Shown here one piece after another: positions 1 to 6,675 of a stretch of 17,790 bases of DNA; within the stretch, counting starts at the first letter, position 1; every line of letters begins with the position of its first letter. The stretch is from positions 1 through 17,790 of the forward strand of contig CAZUXB010000040.1 in assembly GCA_964624555.1 (NCBI GenBank), given 5' to 3'. A program made the position numbers and the translations under genes. Below the pieces are notes generated by a model, which saw nothing but the letters and a program-made list of their open reading frames with translations, did not search any database and had not been told where the DNA came from. Source of the stretch: SXRF01 sp964624555. GTDB lineage: Bacteria; Pseudomonadota; Alphaproteobacteria; Rickettsiales; SXRF01.

Positions 1-50
1 TCCTGTGCATAACAGCAGTAACATATATGTATAAATAATTAGTTAATCAG

Positions 51-497
51 CTATAGCGCCATGTTATCATATTTTTCTCTCTTAAGACCTTGCGGTATTT
101 GCGCTACATCTGCCGCCGCAGCATCACCGGCTTTACCTAATGCAGCAAGGGCCTTTTTAATCGACTCTGGTGTCGCTTCAAAAGCAATTAGTTCACTTGG
201 TACTTTTTTCCCATGTTCAGGAGCATATTCAAACTCAAACCCTACTTTGGTTTCTTTGACTCCATTATAATCCCCCTCTAGGGCTTTTTTTAATCCAGCT
301 TCGTCAATTTTGGTTTTTAAGTTTGCAGATAAATTCTCTAATCTTGATAAGGCAAATCTAATATCACGAGCATTATCATCAGCAAGTTTAGGAGTTGTAC
401 CCTAGTCTTTATCCGGTGTCTTTTGGTCGAAAGGCAGAACAACAACCTTTATTCCAACTATAGTATGTTTATCATCATTTTTATCAGTATCAGCCAT
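51..497 (-). pseudogene. Small unknown gene interrupted by an in-frame TAG
   Basis: I do not recognise this protein. Read on the minus strand from ATG at 497, the frame stays open to TAG at 51-53 except for one TAG at 402-404 (codon 32). Intact, it would be 148 aa. The start has a GGAG ribosome binding site seven bases upstream, so it looks authentic. The first 31 residues are Asp/Lys-rich (MADTDKND...), followed by a hydrophobic strand IKVVVLPF. After the amber codon come 116 residues with a charged helical stretch (ALSRLENLSANLKTK), a possible strand VGFEFEYAP, and an Ala-rich tail (KKALAALGKAGDAAAADVA). Both halves keep protein-like composition, so the lesion is either recent or a base-call error. 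At least six other genes in the window end in TAG, which argues against amber reassignment. There is no signal peptide or membrane segment. It diverges from the ATPase gene. Confidence 0.6.
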
Positions 498-584
498 TTT
501 CGACTCCGCAGTTTCAAATTATCTGGCTGTAATTGTTGCATATCCCACGAAAAAAGGCACGTTACAGTTTTATTACAATTTCCC

Positions 585-613
585 TTGAACAAAGCCGTAT
601 TTAATCGTGTAAT
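585..613 (+). promoter_or_regulatory. Sigma70-like promoter of the P-type ATPase gene, possibly leaderless
   Basis: TTGAAC (585-590) and TGTAAT (608-613) are separated by 17 bases and match the -35 and -10 consensus well. Transcription would start about six or seven bases after the -10 box, at or next to the ATPase ATG at 620. No Shine-Dalgarno sequence precedes that ATG, which fits a leaderless transcript. This is read from sequence only; no mapped transcript start supports it. Confidence 0.5.
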
Positions 614-619
614 CAGCCA

Positions 620-2452
620 ATGAGCAAAAAACCTTCATTTATCAACAGCCAAACCCTGCTGGTCGCGGCCTCTTTTATTGCAATAATACTGCATTTATTG
701 CTGCCAGTGGGGTTGTTACATAATATTCCGCTGATAATTGTGACCATAATCGGCGGCGCGCCCCTGCTCTGGGAAATCGCCCGGAAAGCCCTGAAATTAG
801 ACTTGGGGGCCGACATACTCGCCGCACTGGCGCTTATCACCGCTGCCGTACTCGGTGAATATCTCGCTGCAGTTCTTATCGTCCTCATGCTCGCGGGCGG
901 GCAGGCACTGGAGAATTACGCCATGCGCAAAGCCTCCAACGTTCTGGCCGCACTGTCCGAGCGTATGCCGACTATCGCGCAGCGTAAAGTTGGCAGCAAA
1001 ATAGAAGAAATAGCCATATCTGATATAAAAATTGGTGACCTGATCGTAGTGCCGCCGCATGAAACCTGCCCGGTTGACGGCGTGGTGGTGGAAGGCCACA
1101 GCACCATGGACGAATCATACTTAACCGGCGAGCCCTACCGCGTGTCCAAGGCCAAAGGCGCCAGCGTTCTTTCGGGCGCGATAAACGGCGAAGCGGCGCT
1201 CACCATACAAGCCGAAAAACTCCCGTCCGATTCGCGTTACGCCAAAATAATGGAAGTGATGCAGGATGCCGAGCAGAAGCGGCCACAACTCCGCCGCCTT
1301 GGTGACCAGATCGGGGCGGTGTTCGCCCCCCTCGCCCTCGCCCTCGCGCTCGGCGCGTGGTTTGCAACTGGTGACGCTACCCGTTTCCTCGCCGTGCTGG
1401 TGGTGGCCACACCCTGCCCGCTGCTTATTGCCATCCCGGTGACCATCATCAGCGCAATATCGATGTCAGCCAAGCGCGGTATCATCATCAAAGACCCAAC
1501 CGTGCTCGAGCGCCTGCCTACCTGCACCACCGGCATCTTCGATAAGACCGGAACCCTCACCTATGGCCGCCCGGAACTCACCGAAGTCATAACCGCACCG
1601 GAAGCAGATGAGAATATTATTTTGCAGCAGGCAGCCAGCCTGGAGCGTTATTCCAAACATCCTCTCGCCCATGCGCTATTACAAAAAGCAAAAGAAAAAA
1701 AGCTAGTATTATTGGAAGCGCAGAGCGTATCGGAAAAGCCCGGCCTTGGCCTTACCGGAACAGTCGGTGGCAATGAAATAAGCATAACCAACCGCAAAAA
1801 ACTCCCTCCTGAAATAACCGCTGGGCTGCCCCCCATCAGCGCCGGGCTGGAATGTGTGGTGCTGGTGAATGGTGGATACGGCGCAACCATCCATTTCCGC
1901 GATGCGCCGCGCGAGGAAGGGCAAAGCTTTATCACCCACTTAGGCCCCACCCACCAGTTCAAAAAAATAATGCTGGTATCGGGCGACCGCGAATCGGAAG
2001 TTTCCTACCTCGCGCAGCGCATGGGCATCAGCGAAACATTATCATCGCAGACACCGGAACAGAAACTGGCACTAGTGCGCGCGGAAGCCGCCAAAGCGCC
2101 GACCGTGTTCATGGGAGATGGTATCAATGACGCTCCCGCCCTTGCGGCAGCAACCGTAGGCATTGCCTTTGGGCAGGCCAGCAGCGTTACCGCGGAAGCG
2201 GCCGGTGCGGTGATCATGGAAAACACGCTGGCGAAGGTGGATGAGCTTATCCATATCAGCGAATCAATGCGCGCCATCGCCCTGCAAAGCGCGGTGGGTG
2301 GCATGATTTTAAGCATTGTGGGAATGGCTTTCGCCGCAGCTGGGCACTTAACTCCCGTCGCCGGCGCCATCGCCCAGGAATTTATCGACGCCGCCGCCAT
2401 CCTCTGGGCCCTGCGCCTCACCTGGCAAGGCAAGATCGAGAGTGATATTTAG
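620..2452 (+). CDS. P1B-type (heavy-metal) cation-transporting ATPase, TPC subtype, without N-terminal metal-binding domain
   Basis: This is an inner-membrane ATPase that would move a transition-metal ion using ATP through an aspartyl-phosphate intermediate. Visible motifs, in order, are TGEP at 169-172 (actuator domain), TPCP at 264-267 in the metal-site membrane helix, DKTGTLT at 308-314 (phosphorylated Asp308), His347-Pro348 of the P1B nucleotide domain, and MGDGINDAP at 498-506. Hydrophobic segments lie near residues 12-33, 36-53, 62-95, 235-285 and 545-600, consistent with a P1B topology. At 610 aa it has no N-terminal HMA or CxxC domain. The TPC motif, rather than CPC, CPH or SPC, points to the less studied P1B-5-like group reported for nickel/iron, but no C-terminal hemerythrin domain is present, so the metal is uncertain. 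The gene is visibly richer in G+C than its flanks, suggesting separate ancestry. It stands alone with its own promoter. Confidence 0.9.
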   Translation: MSKKPSFINSQTLLVAASFIAIILHLLLPVGLLHNIPLIIVTIIGGAPLLWEIARKALKLDLGADILAALALITAAVLGEYLAAVLIVLMLAGGQALENYAMRKASNVLAALSERMPTIAQRKVGSKIEEIAISDIKIGDLIVVPPHETCPVDGVVVEGHSTMDESYLTGEPYRVSKAKGASVLSGAINGEAALTIQAEKLPSDSRYAKIMEVMQDAEQKRPQLRRLGDQIGAVFAPLALALALGAWFATGDATRFLAVLVVATPCPLLIAIPVTIISAISMSAKRGIIIKDPTVLERLPTCTTGIFDKTGTLTYGRPELTEVITAPEADENIILQQAASLERYSKHPLAHALLQKAKEKKLVLLEAQSVSEKPGLGLTGTVGGNEISITNRKKLPPEITAGLPPISAGLECVVLVNGGYGATIHFRDAPREEGQSFITHLGPTHQFKKIMLVSGDRESEVSYLAQRMGISETLSSQTPEQKLALVRAEAAKAPTVFMGDGINDAPALAAATVGIAFGQASSVTAEAAGAVIMENTLAKVDELIHISESMRAIALQSAVGGMILSIVGMAFAAAGHLTPVAGAIAQEFIDAAAILWALRLTWQGKIESDI

Positions 2453-2476
2453 GTTGCCTTGTTCCCAGAAAAAGGT

Positions 2477-2500
2477 AAGCCCCGCTCGGAGGCAGGGCTT
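2477..2500 (-). terminator. Hairpin between convergent genes, probable terminator of the DUF2283 module
   Basis: AAGCCCCGC and GCAGGGCTT form a nine-position stem with one mismatch around a six-base loop. Read on the minus strand the hairpin is followed within three bases by five T residues (2471-2475 region). It lies just past the stop of the DUF2283 gene and may also stop transcripts from the ATPase gene. Confidence 0.5.
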
Positions 2501-2523
2501 CAAGCCCGATTTAACGGTATCTG

Positions 2524-2739
2524 TTAGGTTGCCGCACTTAGCGTAGGATTCAATCCATCCACTATAAATTTACTCAGGTCGGATTGTTTGCTGGCATGCT
2601 GGATATCCAGCCCCACCAACCGGCCCAGCGCATCAATGTCGGCGACTATATCGTCCGTGACGATAACTGTGTCCGTGCCCGGGCCATCGATAAAGTCTAT
2701 GTATAAAGAATCGGTCTCTTTATCGTAGTTGAATTTCAT
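2524..2739 (-). CDS. DUF2283 family small protein, likely antitoxin-like partner
   Basis: This 71-aa acidic protein begins MKFNYDKETDSLYIDF and continues through an acidic strand (DDIVADIDALGRLVGLDIQ). That is the pattern of the DUF2283 family, small single-domain proteins with a YDxxxDSLYI opening. The start is well supported: an AAGGAA ribosome binding site lies inside the end of the upstream gene, and only two bases separate that gene's TAG from this ATG, so the pair is surely cotranscribed. DUF2283 genes commonly sit directly downstream of DUF4258/RelE-like genes and are often suspected to be antitoxins. That role is inferred here, not shown. The last ten residues (GLNPTLSAAT) look unstructured. 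It converges on the ATPase gene. Confidence 0.8.
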   Translation of the reverse strand: MKFNYDKETDSLYIDFIDGPGTDTVIVTDDIVADIDALGRLVGLDIQHASKQSDLSKFIVDGLNPTLSAAT

Positions 2740-2741
2740 CC

Positions 2742-2984
2742 CTAATGTTCCTTTGGTTTAAATCCGCGATCAAAAAATATGTTATGGACAGTTTCTCCGT
2801 CTTCCAGAGTTATCACACGTACAAATTTTTGCACCTCGGTAATGTACTTATAATAACGTATTCTACCGTCTGATTGAAGCATTTTGTAATCCGGCGATGA
2901 AATAGCCTCTAAACACCACTGGCGCTTCATATAAGGCCGTTTTTTGCTTATTACTTCTTCTTCAAAGTAGCGGGTGGTTTTCAT
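2742..2984 (-). CDS. DUF4258-like small protein, possible toxin partner of the DUF2283 protein
   Basis: I choose ATG 2984, giving 80 aa that begin MKTTRYFEEEVISKK. The frame extends up to 3068, but the extra residues are Cys/Phe-rich, run over a T-rich tract and have no ribosome binding site. No strong Shine-Dalgarno precedes 2984 either, so the start is moderately sure. The body reads as a compact, basic alpha/beta protein: a helix with Trp and Glu (RQWCLEAI), a GRIRYYKYI strand, KFVRVITLEDGETVHN, then FFDRGFKP. This order resembles DUF4258 and related RelE-like folds, where a basic strand face is followed by a DG turn. The similarity is judged by eye. Together with the tightly linked DUF2283 gene it looks like a toxin-antitoxin-type module. 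A plain conserved hypothetical pair is the alternative. Confidence 0.6.
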   Translation of the reverse strand: MKTTRYFEEEVISKKRPYMKRQWCLEAISSPDYKMLQSDGRIRYYKYITEVQKFVRVITLEDGETVHNIFFDRGFKPKEH

Positions 2985-3133
2985 AAAAAACAAGATAACA
3001 CAATATTTTACTCTCGCAATAAAACAAAAAAGCCCCGGATGTCCCATACAGGACTTCATACAGGCCAATATCCAGTAATTCTCTATTTATGACTTGATTT
3101 TTTACAGGTTTTTCGCTACTAGCTTACCTCCGC

Positions 3134-3150
3134 AAGGTTTTGTTAACCTT
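3134..3150 (+). repeat. Short inverted repeat upstream of infC
   Basis: AAGGTT and AACCTT flank a five-base TTGTT loop. Just downstream, ATATTTACTATT (3159-3170) is followed by a near-identical second copy (3171-3182, 11 of 12 bases). The AT-rich tandem repeat lies where the infC promoter should be; TTGTTA at 3140-3145 with TACTAT at 3164-3169 is a weak candidate. The inverted repeat could be an operator or a small hairpin. Confidence 0.3.
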
Positions 3151-3202
3151 TTACGCTTATATTTACTATTATATTTACTATAGTATCATTATTAACTATT
3201 AC

Positions 3203-3243
3203 AGGAGGACTGTTTGAATAAACTGTTGGTAGACTTAGCATGA
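3203..3243 (+). promoter_or_regulatory. Strong Shine-Dalgarno with a nine-codon leader frame overlapping the infC start
   Basis: AGGAGG at 3203-3208 lies 31 bases before the infC ATG, too far to serve it directly. It is ideally spaced (five bases) from a TTG at 3214 that opens a nine-codon frame, MNKLLVDLA, ending in TGA at 3241-3243. That stop overlaps the infC start as ATGA, the classic geometry for translational coupling. No in-frame infC start exists closer to the AGGAGG, because TAA at 3219-3221 closes the infC frame. The leader is therefore a plausible device for delivering ribosomes to infC. Confidence 0.5.
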
Positions 3244-3752
3244 GTCGCCCCGAGGAACCACGCGTAAACCGCGAAATCACCACCCAATCAATCCGTTTAG
3301 TAGACCATAATGGCAATATGGTAGGCGTTGTTTCAGTCGCCGAAGCATTGGTTATGGCAGAAAAAGCAGGACTTGACCTGGTGGAAATATCACCAACAGC
3401 CAGCCCGCCAGTATGCAAAATACTTGATTACGGTAAATACCGTTACGAAATCCAGAAAAAAGCCCACGAGGCCCGTAAAAAACAGAAAGTCGTGGTGGTA
3501 AAGGAAATAAAACTCCGCCCGATGATCGACAAGCACGACCTTGAGATAAAAATGCGTAACACCCTCTCTTTCCTTGAAGAAGGCGACAAGGTGCGCATCA
3601 CCCTGCGCTTCCGCGGCCGCGAGATGGACCATTCGGAAATCGGCATGAAAGTTATCCAGCAGGTGCAAACCACACTGGCTGAACATGCCAAGATCGAACA
3701 GGCTCCACGCATTGAAGGCAAGCAGATATCCATGCTGGTTGGGCCGAAATAA
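3240..3752 (+). CDS. infC: Translation initiation factor IF-3
   Basis: IF-3 binds the 30S subunit, prevents premature joining of the 50S subunit and checks the initiator tRNA-start codon pairing. The 170-aa product has the usual length. The N-terminal domain begins at PRVNREI and contains IRLVDHNGNMVGVVS and AGLDLVEISP (about residues 7-75). A Lys-rich linker helix (KKAHEARKKQK) follows. The C-terminal domain (about 86-168) contains KEIKLRPMIDKHDLEIK, the FLEEGDKVRITLRFRGRE signature and a PRIEGKQISMLVGPK ending. ATG 3240 is the only start available after the in-frame stop at 3219. It lacks its own Shine-Dalgarno but overlaps a leader frame that has one. The usual neighbours rpmI and rplT (ribosomal proteins L35 and L20) do not follow; the next gene converges from the minus strand. 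thrS is also absent from the upstream side. Confidence 0.97.
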   Translation: MSRPEEPRVNREITTQSIRLVDHNGNMVGVVSVAEALVMAEKAGLDLVEISPTASPPVCKILDYGKYRYEIQKKAHEARKKQKVVVVKEIKLRPMIDKHDLEIKMRNTLSFLEEGDKVRITLRFRGREMDHSEIGMKVIQQVQTTLAEHAKIEQAPRIEGKQISMLVGPK

Positions 3753-3760
3753 GAAAAAAT

Positions 3761-3817
3761 CGTACTCGGTGTTGCGTACTCGGTTTGTTTTTTACCGAGT
3801 ACCGAGTACGGAGTACG
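3761..3817 (-). terminator. Long nested-repeat hairpin between infC and the glycan operon, terminator
   Basis: Two 23-24-base arms surround a nine-base T-rich loop (3785-3793). Each arm contains two copies of a GTACTCGGT-type unit, or its complement, with inner and outer segments pairing perfectly and mismatches between. On the minus strand the hairpin starts one base after the HAD phosphatase stop and is followed by ATTTTTTC (from 3760 downward), a good intrinsic-terminator layout for the long operon. On the plus strand it lies eight bases after the infC stop but is followed only by CCTATTTC, so it is weaker there. The nested repeated unit suggests it may also belong to a dispersed intergenic repeat family. 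Confidence 0.7.
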
Positions 3818-3818
3818 C

Positions 3819-4487
3819 CTATTTCAAAAATTCTAACGTATCCTGATGCGTTTTTACATGCGCATGATAGGGAAAACCCTGATAATGGGTTTTGCTGTAA
3901 TCAGGATGGCCGGCGGCTTCATCACCATATAAAATTGCCGTACATCCGGTATTAAGCGCACATTCCAAATCTATTTCACTGTCGCCGATAAACCAGATAG
4001 CACTGTCAGGCTCAAATCCGCTGCCCTGAAGGGCAAGATGCACTGGATCAGCAAAGGGTTTGTCGCGCGCCGCATCATCAGAGCCAACGATGCTGTTAAA
4101 AAGTCCTGCCCAGCCGATATGCTCGGCTTCCTTGCGCAGATTATCGCCTTTCTTGTTGCTCACCACTACGCTATAAAGCCCCAGTTTCTTCACCGCTTCC
4201 AGAACTTCTTCCGCCTGCGGCAAGGCCTGCAATTTGTTCAGGTGGCTGGCACGGTAATGCGCCTGATAAGTGGCTCCCGCCTTTTGCCAGTCCTCACCAA
4301 ATATTTCCGGGAAAGAATCACGCATGGATTTACGCACCCTGGCCTTGGTCTGCTCAAAGCTCCACAGCGGCAGGCCATACTCCGCAAATGTGGTATTCAG
4401 CGCATCATGAATAACCGGCCAGGTGTTCACCAACGTATTATCCCAATCGAAAATAACGGCCCGTGGTTTAGGTAGTTTAATACTCAA
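3819..4487 (-). CDS. HAD-superfamily phosphatase (phosphoglycolate phosphatase-like)
   Basis: This 222-aa cytoplasmic hydrolase of the haloacid dehalogenase superfamily would remove phosphate from a small phosphorylated metabolite. Motif I is DWDNTL (Asp14 nucleophile, Asp16 acid/base). Motif II is Ser110-Asn111, motif III is Lys143-Pro144, and motif IV is GDSEID with Asp169 and Asp173 for magnesium. Between motifs I and II is a helical cap (about 22-95), as in the phosphoglycolate phosphatase/beta-phosphoglucomutase group. The start is TTG at 4487, overlapping the transaminase stop as TTGA, so the two genes are translationally coupled. It is the last gene of the operon, directly before the hairpin terminator. 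The substrate is unknown. In this setting a sugar or ulosonate phosphate is possible, and 2-phosphoglycolate or another housekeeping substrate equally so. Confidence 0.85.
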   Translation of the reverse strand: MSIKLPKPRAVIFDWDNTLVNTWPVIHDALNTTFAEYGLPLWSFEQTKARVRKSMRDSFPEIFGEDWQKAGATYQAHYRASHLNKLQALPQAEEVLEAVKKLGLYSVVVSNKKGDNLRKEAEHIGWAGLFNSIVGSDDAARDKPFADPVHLALQGSGFEPDSAIWFIGDSEIDLECALNTGCTAILYGDEAAGHPDYSKTHYQGFPYHAHVKTHQDTLEFLK

Positions 4488-5350
4488 AATTTCTTCCCTG
4501 TCTGCTTGTAAATATGCGCTTCATAAAGATGTTGCAACTTCTGCGTCACCTCACCAACCTTGCCTTTACCAACCAGCTTATCATCAATTTTTACAACTGG
4601 CAGAACATTGATGCTGGTAGAGGTTATAAACGCTTCCGCGGCAGACTTCATTTCCTCCACCCTGAAAGCCCTCTCCACCACCTTTATCTGGGATTTGGGG
4701 GCAAGTTTCAACAATACATCACGGGTAATGCCACCTAATATGTTATTGTCGGATTGGTGGGTAACCACTTCCCCGTTCTGGGTAACTATAAAAAAATTGG
4801 AAGCGGATCCTTCGGTAATAGTTCCATCCTTTTCCACCAATATGGCTTCCTTGACATTCTTACGCGCCGCCTCCTGCTTGGCCAGTATATTGGCAAGCAG
4901 GCACACAGATTTTATATCGCGCCGGCCCCAGCGGTTATCAGGCATGGTTATGACTTTCACCCCATCTGTGAATTCATGTGGCTTGGGTGTCTTCGCGCCG
5001 CATACGGTCATAACCAGAGCCGGGCGCACACGTTTTGGGAAAATATGGTTGCGTGGTGCAACCCCGCGTGTGACCTGAATATAAAGACCACCATCCTCAC
5101 GCCCGTTACGTTCTATCAGTTCATGCACAATAGTCCGGAAAGCGCCAACACCTACCGGCTCGGCAATTTCAAGCTCTTTCAGGCTGCGCTCCATGCGCCT
5201 GAAATGCAGGTCACTATCAAGCAATTTACGGTTATAGAAAGCTATGTATTCATATATGCCATCCGAAAACTGGTAGCCACGATCCTCGATATGGACACCT
5301 GCCTCCGCATGATTAACATACCTGCCATTAACATAAGCAATACGTGCCAT
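4484..5350 (-). CDS. D-amino-acid transaminase (PLP fold type IV)
   Basis: This PLP enzyme would interconvert D-amino acids and 2-oxo acids, classically making D-glutamate and D-alanine. The 288-aa length is normal for class IV aminotransferases. The Schiff-base lysine is Lys147 (GRRDIKSVCLL). The cofactor-holding Glu180 lies in TITEGSASNFF, and the TSTSINVLPV segment near the C-terminus binds phosphate. The residues known from Bacillus D-amino-acid transaminase to hold the substrate carboxylate (Tyr31, Arg98, His100) have counterparts here: Tyr33 (SDGIYEY) and Arg100/His102 (PRNHIFP). That favours D-substrates over branched-chain or aminodeoxychorismate relatives. Its ATG shares one base with the upstream stop (TAATG) and its own stop overlaps the HAD gene. 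Its place inside a glycan operon is unusual. It may supply a D-amino acid for decoration, or simply be a peptidoglycan-supply gene carried along. Confidence 0.87.
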   Translation of the reverse strand: MARIAYVNGRYVNHAEAGVHIEDRGYQFSDGIYEYIAFYNRKLLDSDLHFRRMERSLKELEIAEPVGVGAFRTIVHELIERNGREDGGLYIQVTRGVAPRNHIFPKRVRPALVMTVCGAKTPKPHEFTDGVKVITMPDNRWGRRDIKSVCLLANILAKQEAARKNVKEAILVEKDGTITEGSASNFFIVTQNGEVVTHQSDNNILGGITRDVLLKLAPKSQIKVVERAFRVEEMKSAAEAFITSTSINVLPVVKIDDKLVGKGKVGEVTQKLQHLYEAHIYKQTGKKF

Positions 5351-6669
5351 TACAACGCCTCCAGAACCTCTACTGCCTTCCTTGCCGCCGATACATCACG
5401 ACCATAAGGACGAATATAATCTTTTACAAATTTGTCACGCAAAGGCTTTTTAGGATCATCGCCATTTTCCAGCTTACCCAAAACAGCAGCAACCCCACTG
5501 GCGTTTTCTACAACATACATCGCCTCGGAATTTACCAGATGCTGGAAGTGCAGAGCACCTTCCTGCGTATCTTTATATTCAGGCAGGAGGATAGTGATAA
5601 CCGGCGTATCAAAAATCATTGATTCCAACATGGCCGTGGTATTAATCGCCACTACCGCCTTCGCGTATTTAAGGCTGTAATACATCATATCCAGCCTTTT
5701 GTCAGCAGCGACACCGGGTTTGGGATAAACAGCCATATTATCCATACCCACCAGCCGTTCAACATTGACAAAATTTTCCGGATGCGGGCGCACCAGTATC
5801 TGCATATCAGTATTTTTCAGTTTCCCGGCAATTTCCTCGATAGACCAGGTCTCATCCTTGGCAATATTCGCGGAAGAAACCAGATAAAGTATAAACGGCT
5901 TGCTGGCATCCAAACCAACCAGCCCGCAAAATTCCGGATAAGACATTTCCTTCCACTTTGTATCAAACCAGCAATCAAAATACGGCGAGCCAATAACCGC
6001 GAGCTTGTCCATCGGTAACTGGTGGAACTGTGTTGCATCCTGGATATGCGCCTGATTCCACAACAACAATTTATCCGGCGTGGTCTGGAACATGCTTTTG
6101 GTGGAAAGGTTATCCCAGCTTAGAACAGAAACCGCGGTTTTAATACCAAGCTTCCGGGCTGCTTTCAGAAAAATAGCTTCAAACAGCAGCTTGCCATTGG
6201 CCGGGGACGCTATCACCACATCCGGTGAAAATTTCCTGATGTATTTTTCTGCTTCCCTGGTTGGCAGCATAGCCTCAACCACAACACCGAGGAGTTTTGC
6301 CACAAAGGATATTTTAAGCAGCCGCCTTAATATAGGCCAGAATTTGGATTTGCGGATAGGTTTTGGAATACGGCGGTTCAGGTAAAATTCTGAATTATTC
6401 GACAAGCGCAAATAGCAGGAAACAGTACGCAGCGCCGCCAGTAATTCAAGGGTTGGCCCAACCTTATCACCTTTCTGGTAATCAACCGGAATATTAGGAA
6501 ACTCCGCAACAAAACGGTCAAGCTCTGAAGCCGGTTTTGTATCCTTGGCATCCTTGCGCAGGACAAACCTCAGCTCATGCCCGCTGGCGATAAGCTGCCT
6601 TATAATAGACTCATAGCATTTAAAATGCGAGCGGCCCAGACCAACAAACAAAACTTTCATATCCACCAT
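5350..6669 (-). CDS. GT-B-like surface-glycan transferase, family uncertain
   Basis: This 439-aa protein looks like a two-domain GT-B transferase of the glycosyltransferase/CDP-glycerol-phosphotransferase/UDP-GlcNAc-2-epimerase-like fold. The N-terminal half starts with a Rossmann strand and loop (MKVLFVGLGRSHFKCYE) and carries DVVIASPANGK at 150-160 and SWDNLSTK at 184-191. The C-terminal half has GSPYFD (227-232), the FILYLVSSAN strand (259-268), LVRPHP (292-297) and NTTAMLESMIFDTPVI (343-358), the usual sugar-nucleotide-binding layout, then HFQHL (374-378). There is no signal peptide or clear membrane span. The true start is more likely ATG 6660, because GGAG lies nine bases before it but directly abuts ATG 6669. 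It follows wzm after six bases and runs into the transaminase as TAATG. The acceptor and donor cannot be read from sequence. Confidence 0.65.
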   Translation of the reverse strand: MVDMKVLFVGLGRSHFKCYESIIRQLIASGHELRFVLRKDAKDTKPASELDRFVAEFPNIPVDYQKGDKVGPTLELLAALRTVSCYLRLSNNSEFYLNRRIPKPIRKSKFWPILRRLLKISFVAKLLGVVVEAMLPTREAEKYIRKFSPDVVIASPANGKLLFEAIFLKAARKLGIKTAVSVLSWDNLSTKSMFQTTPDKLLLWNQAHIQDATQFHQLPMDKLAVIGSPYFDCWFDTKWKEMSYPEFCGLVGLDASKPFILYLVSSANIAKDETWSIEEIAGKLKNTDMQILVRPHPENFVNVERLVGMDNMAVYPKPGVAADKRLDMMYYSLKYAKAVVAINTTAMLESMIFDTPVITILLPEYKDTQEGALHFQHLVNSEAMYVVENASGVAAVLGKLENGDDPKKPLRDKFVKDYIRPYGRDVSAARKAVEVLEAL

Positions 6670-6675
6670 CTCCGA

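Noticed and set aside
21..30. Perfect palindrome ACATATATGT
   Set aside because: Ten AT-rich bases are expected by chance, and no gene start lies close enough to suggest an operator.
61..270. Open frame on the plus strand at the left end
   Set aside because: It is antisense to the small minus-strand gene at 51-497, which has a proper ribosome binding site and protein-like sequence; the plus-strand translation is Ser/Pro/Leu-rich noise.
402..404. Amber recoding (pyrrolysine or reassigned TAG)
   Set aside because: TAG ends several intact genes in the window and no supporting tRNA or downstream element is seen, so a lesion or base error is simpler.
3030..3060. GTCC/GGAC mini-hairpin followed by T run on the minus strand
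   Set aside because: The stem is only four base pairs, sits several bases from the T run, and no minus-strand gene upstream would need a terminator there.
2985..3068. N-terminal extension of the DUF4258-like protein to ATG 3068
   Set aside because: The extra residues are Cys/Phe-rich, cover a T-rich tract and have no ribosome binding site; the body of the protein starts naturally at 2984.
4754..5407. 217-aa open frame on the plus strand
   Set aside because: It lies antisense to the transaminase, whose catalytic residues and family length are clear.
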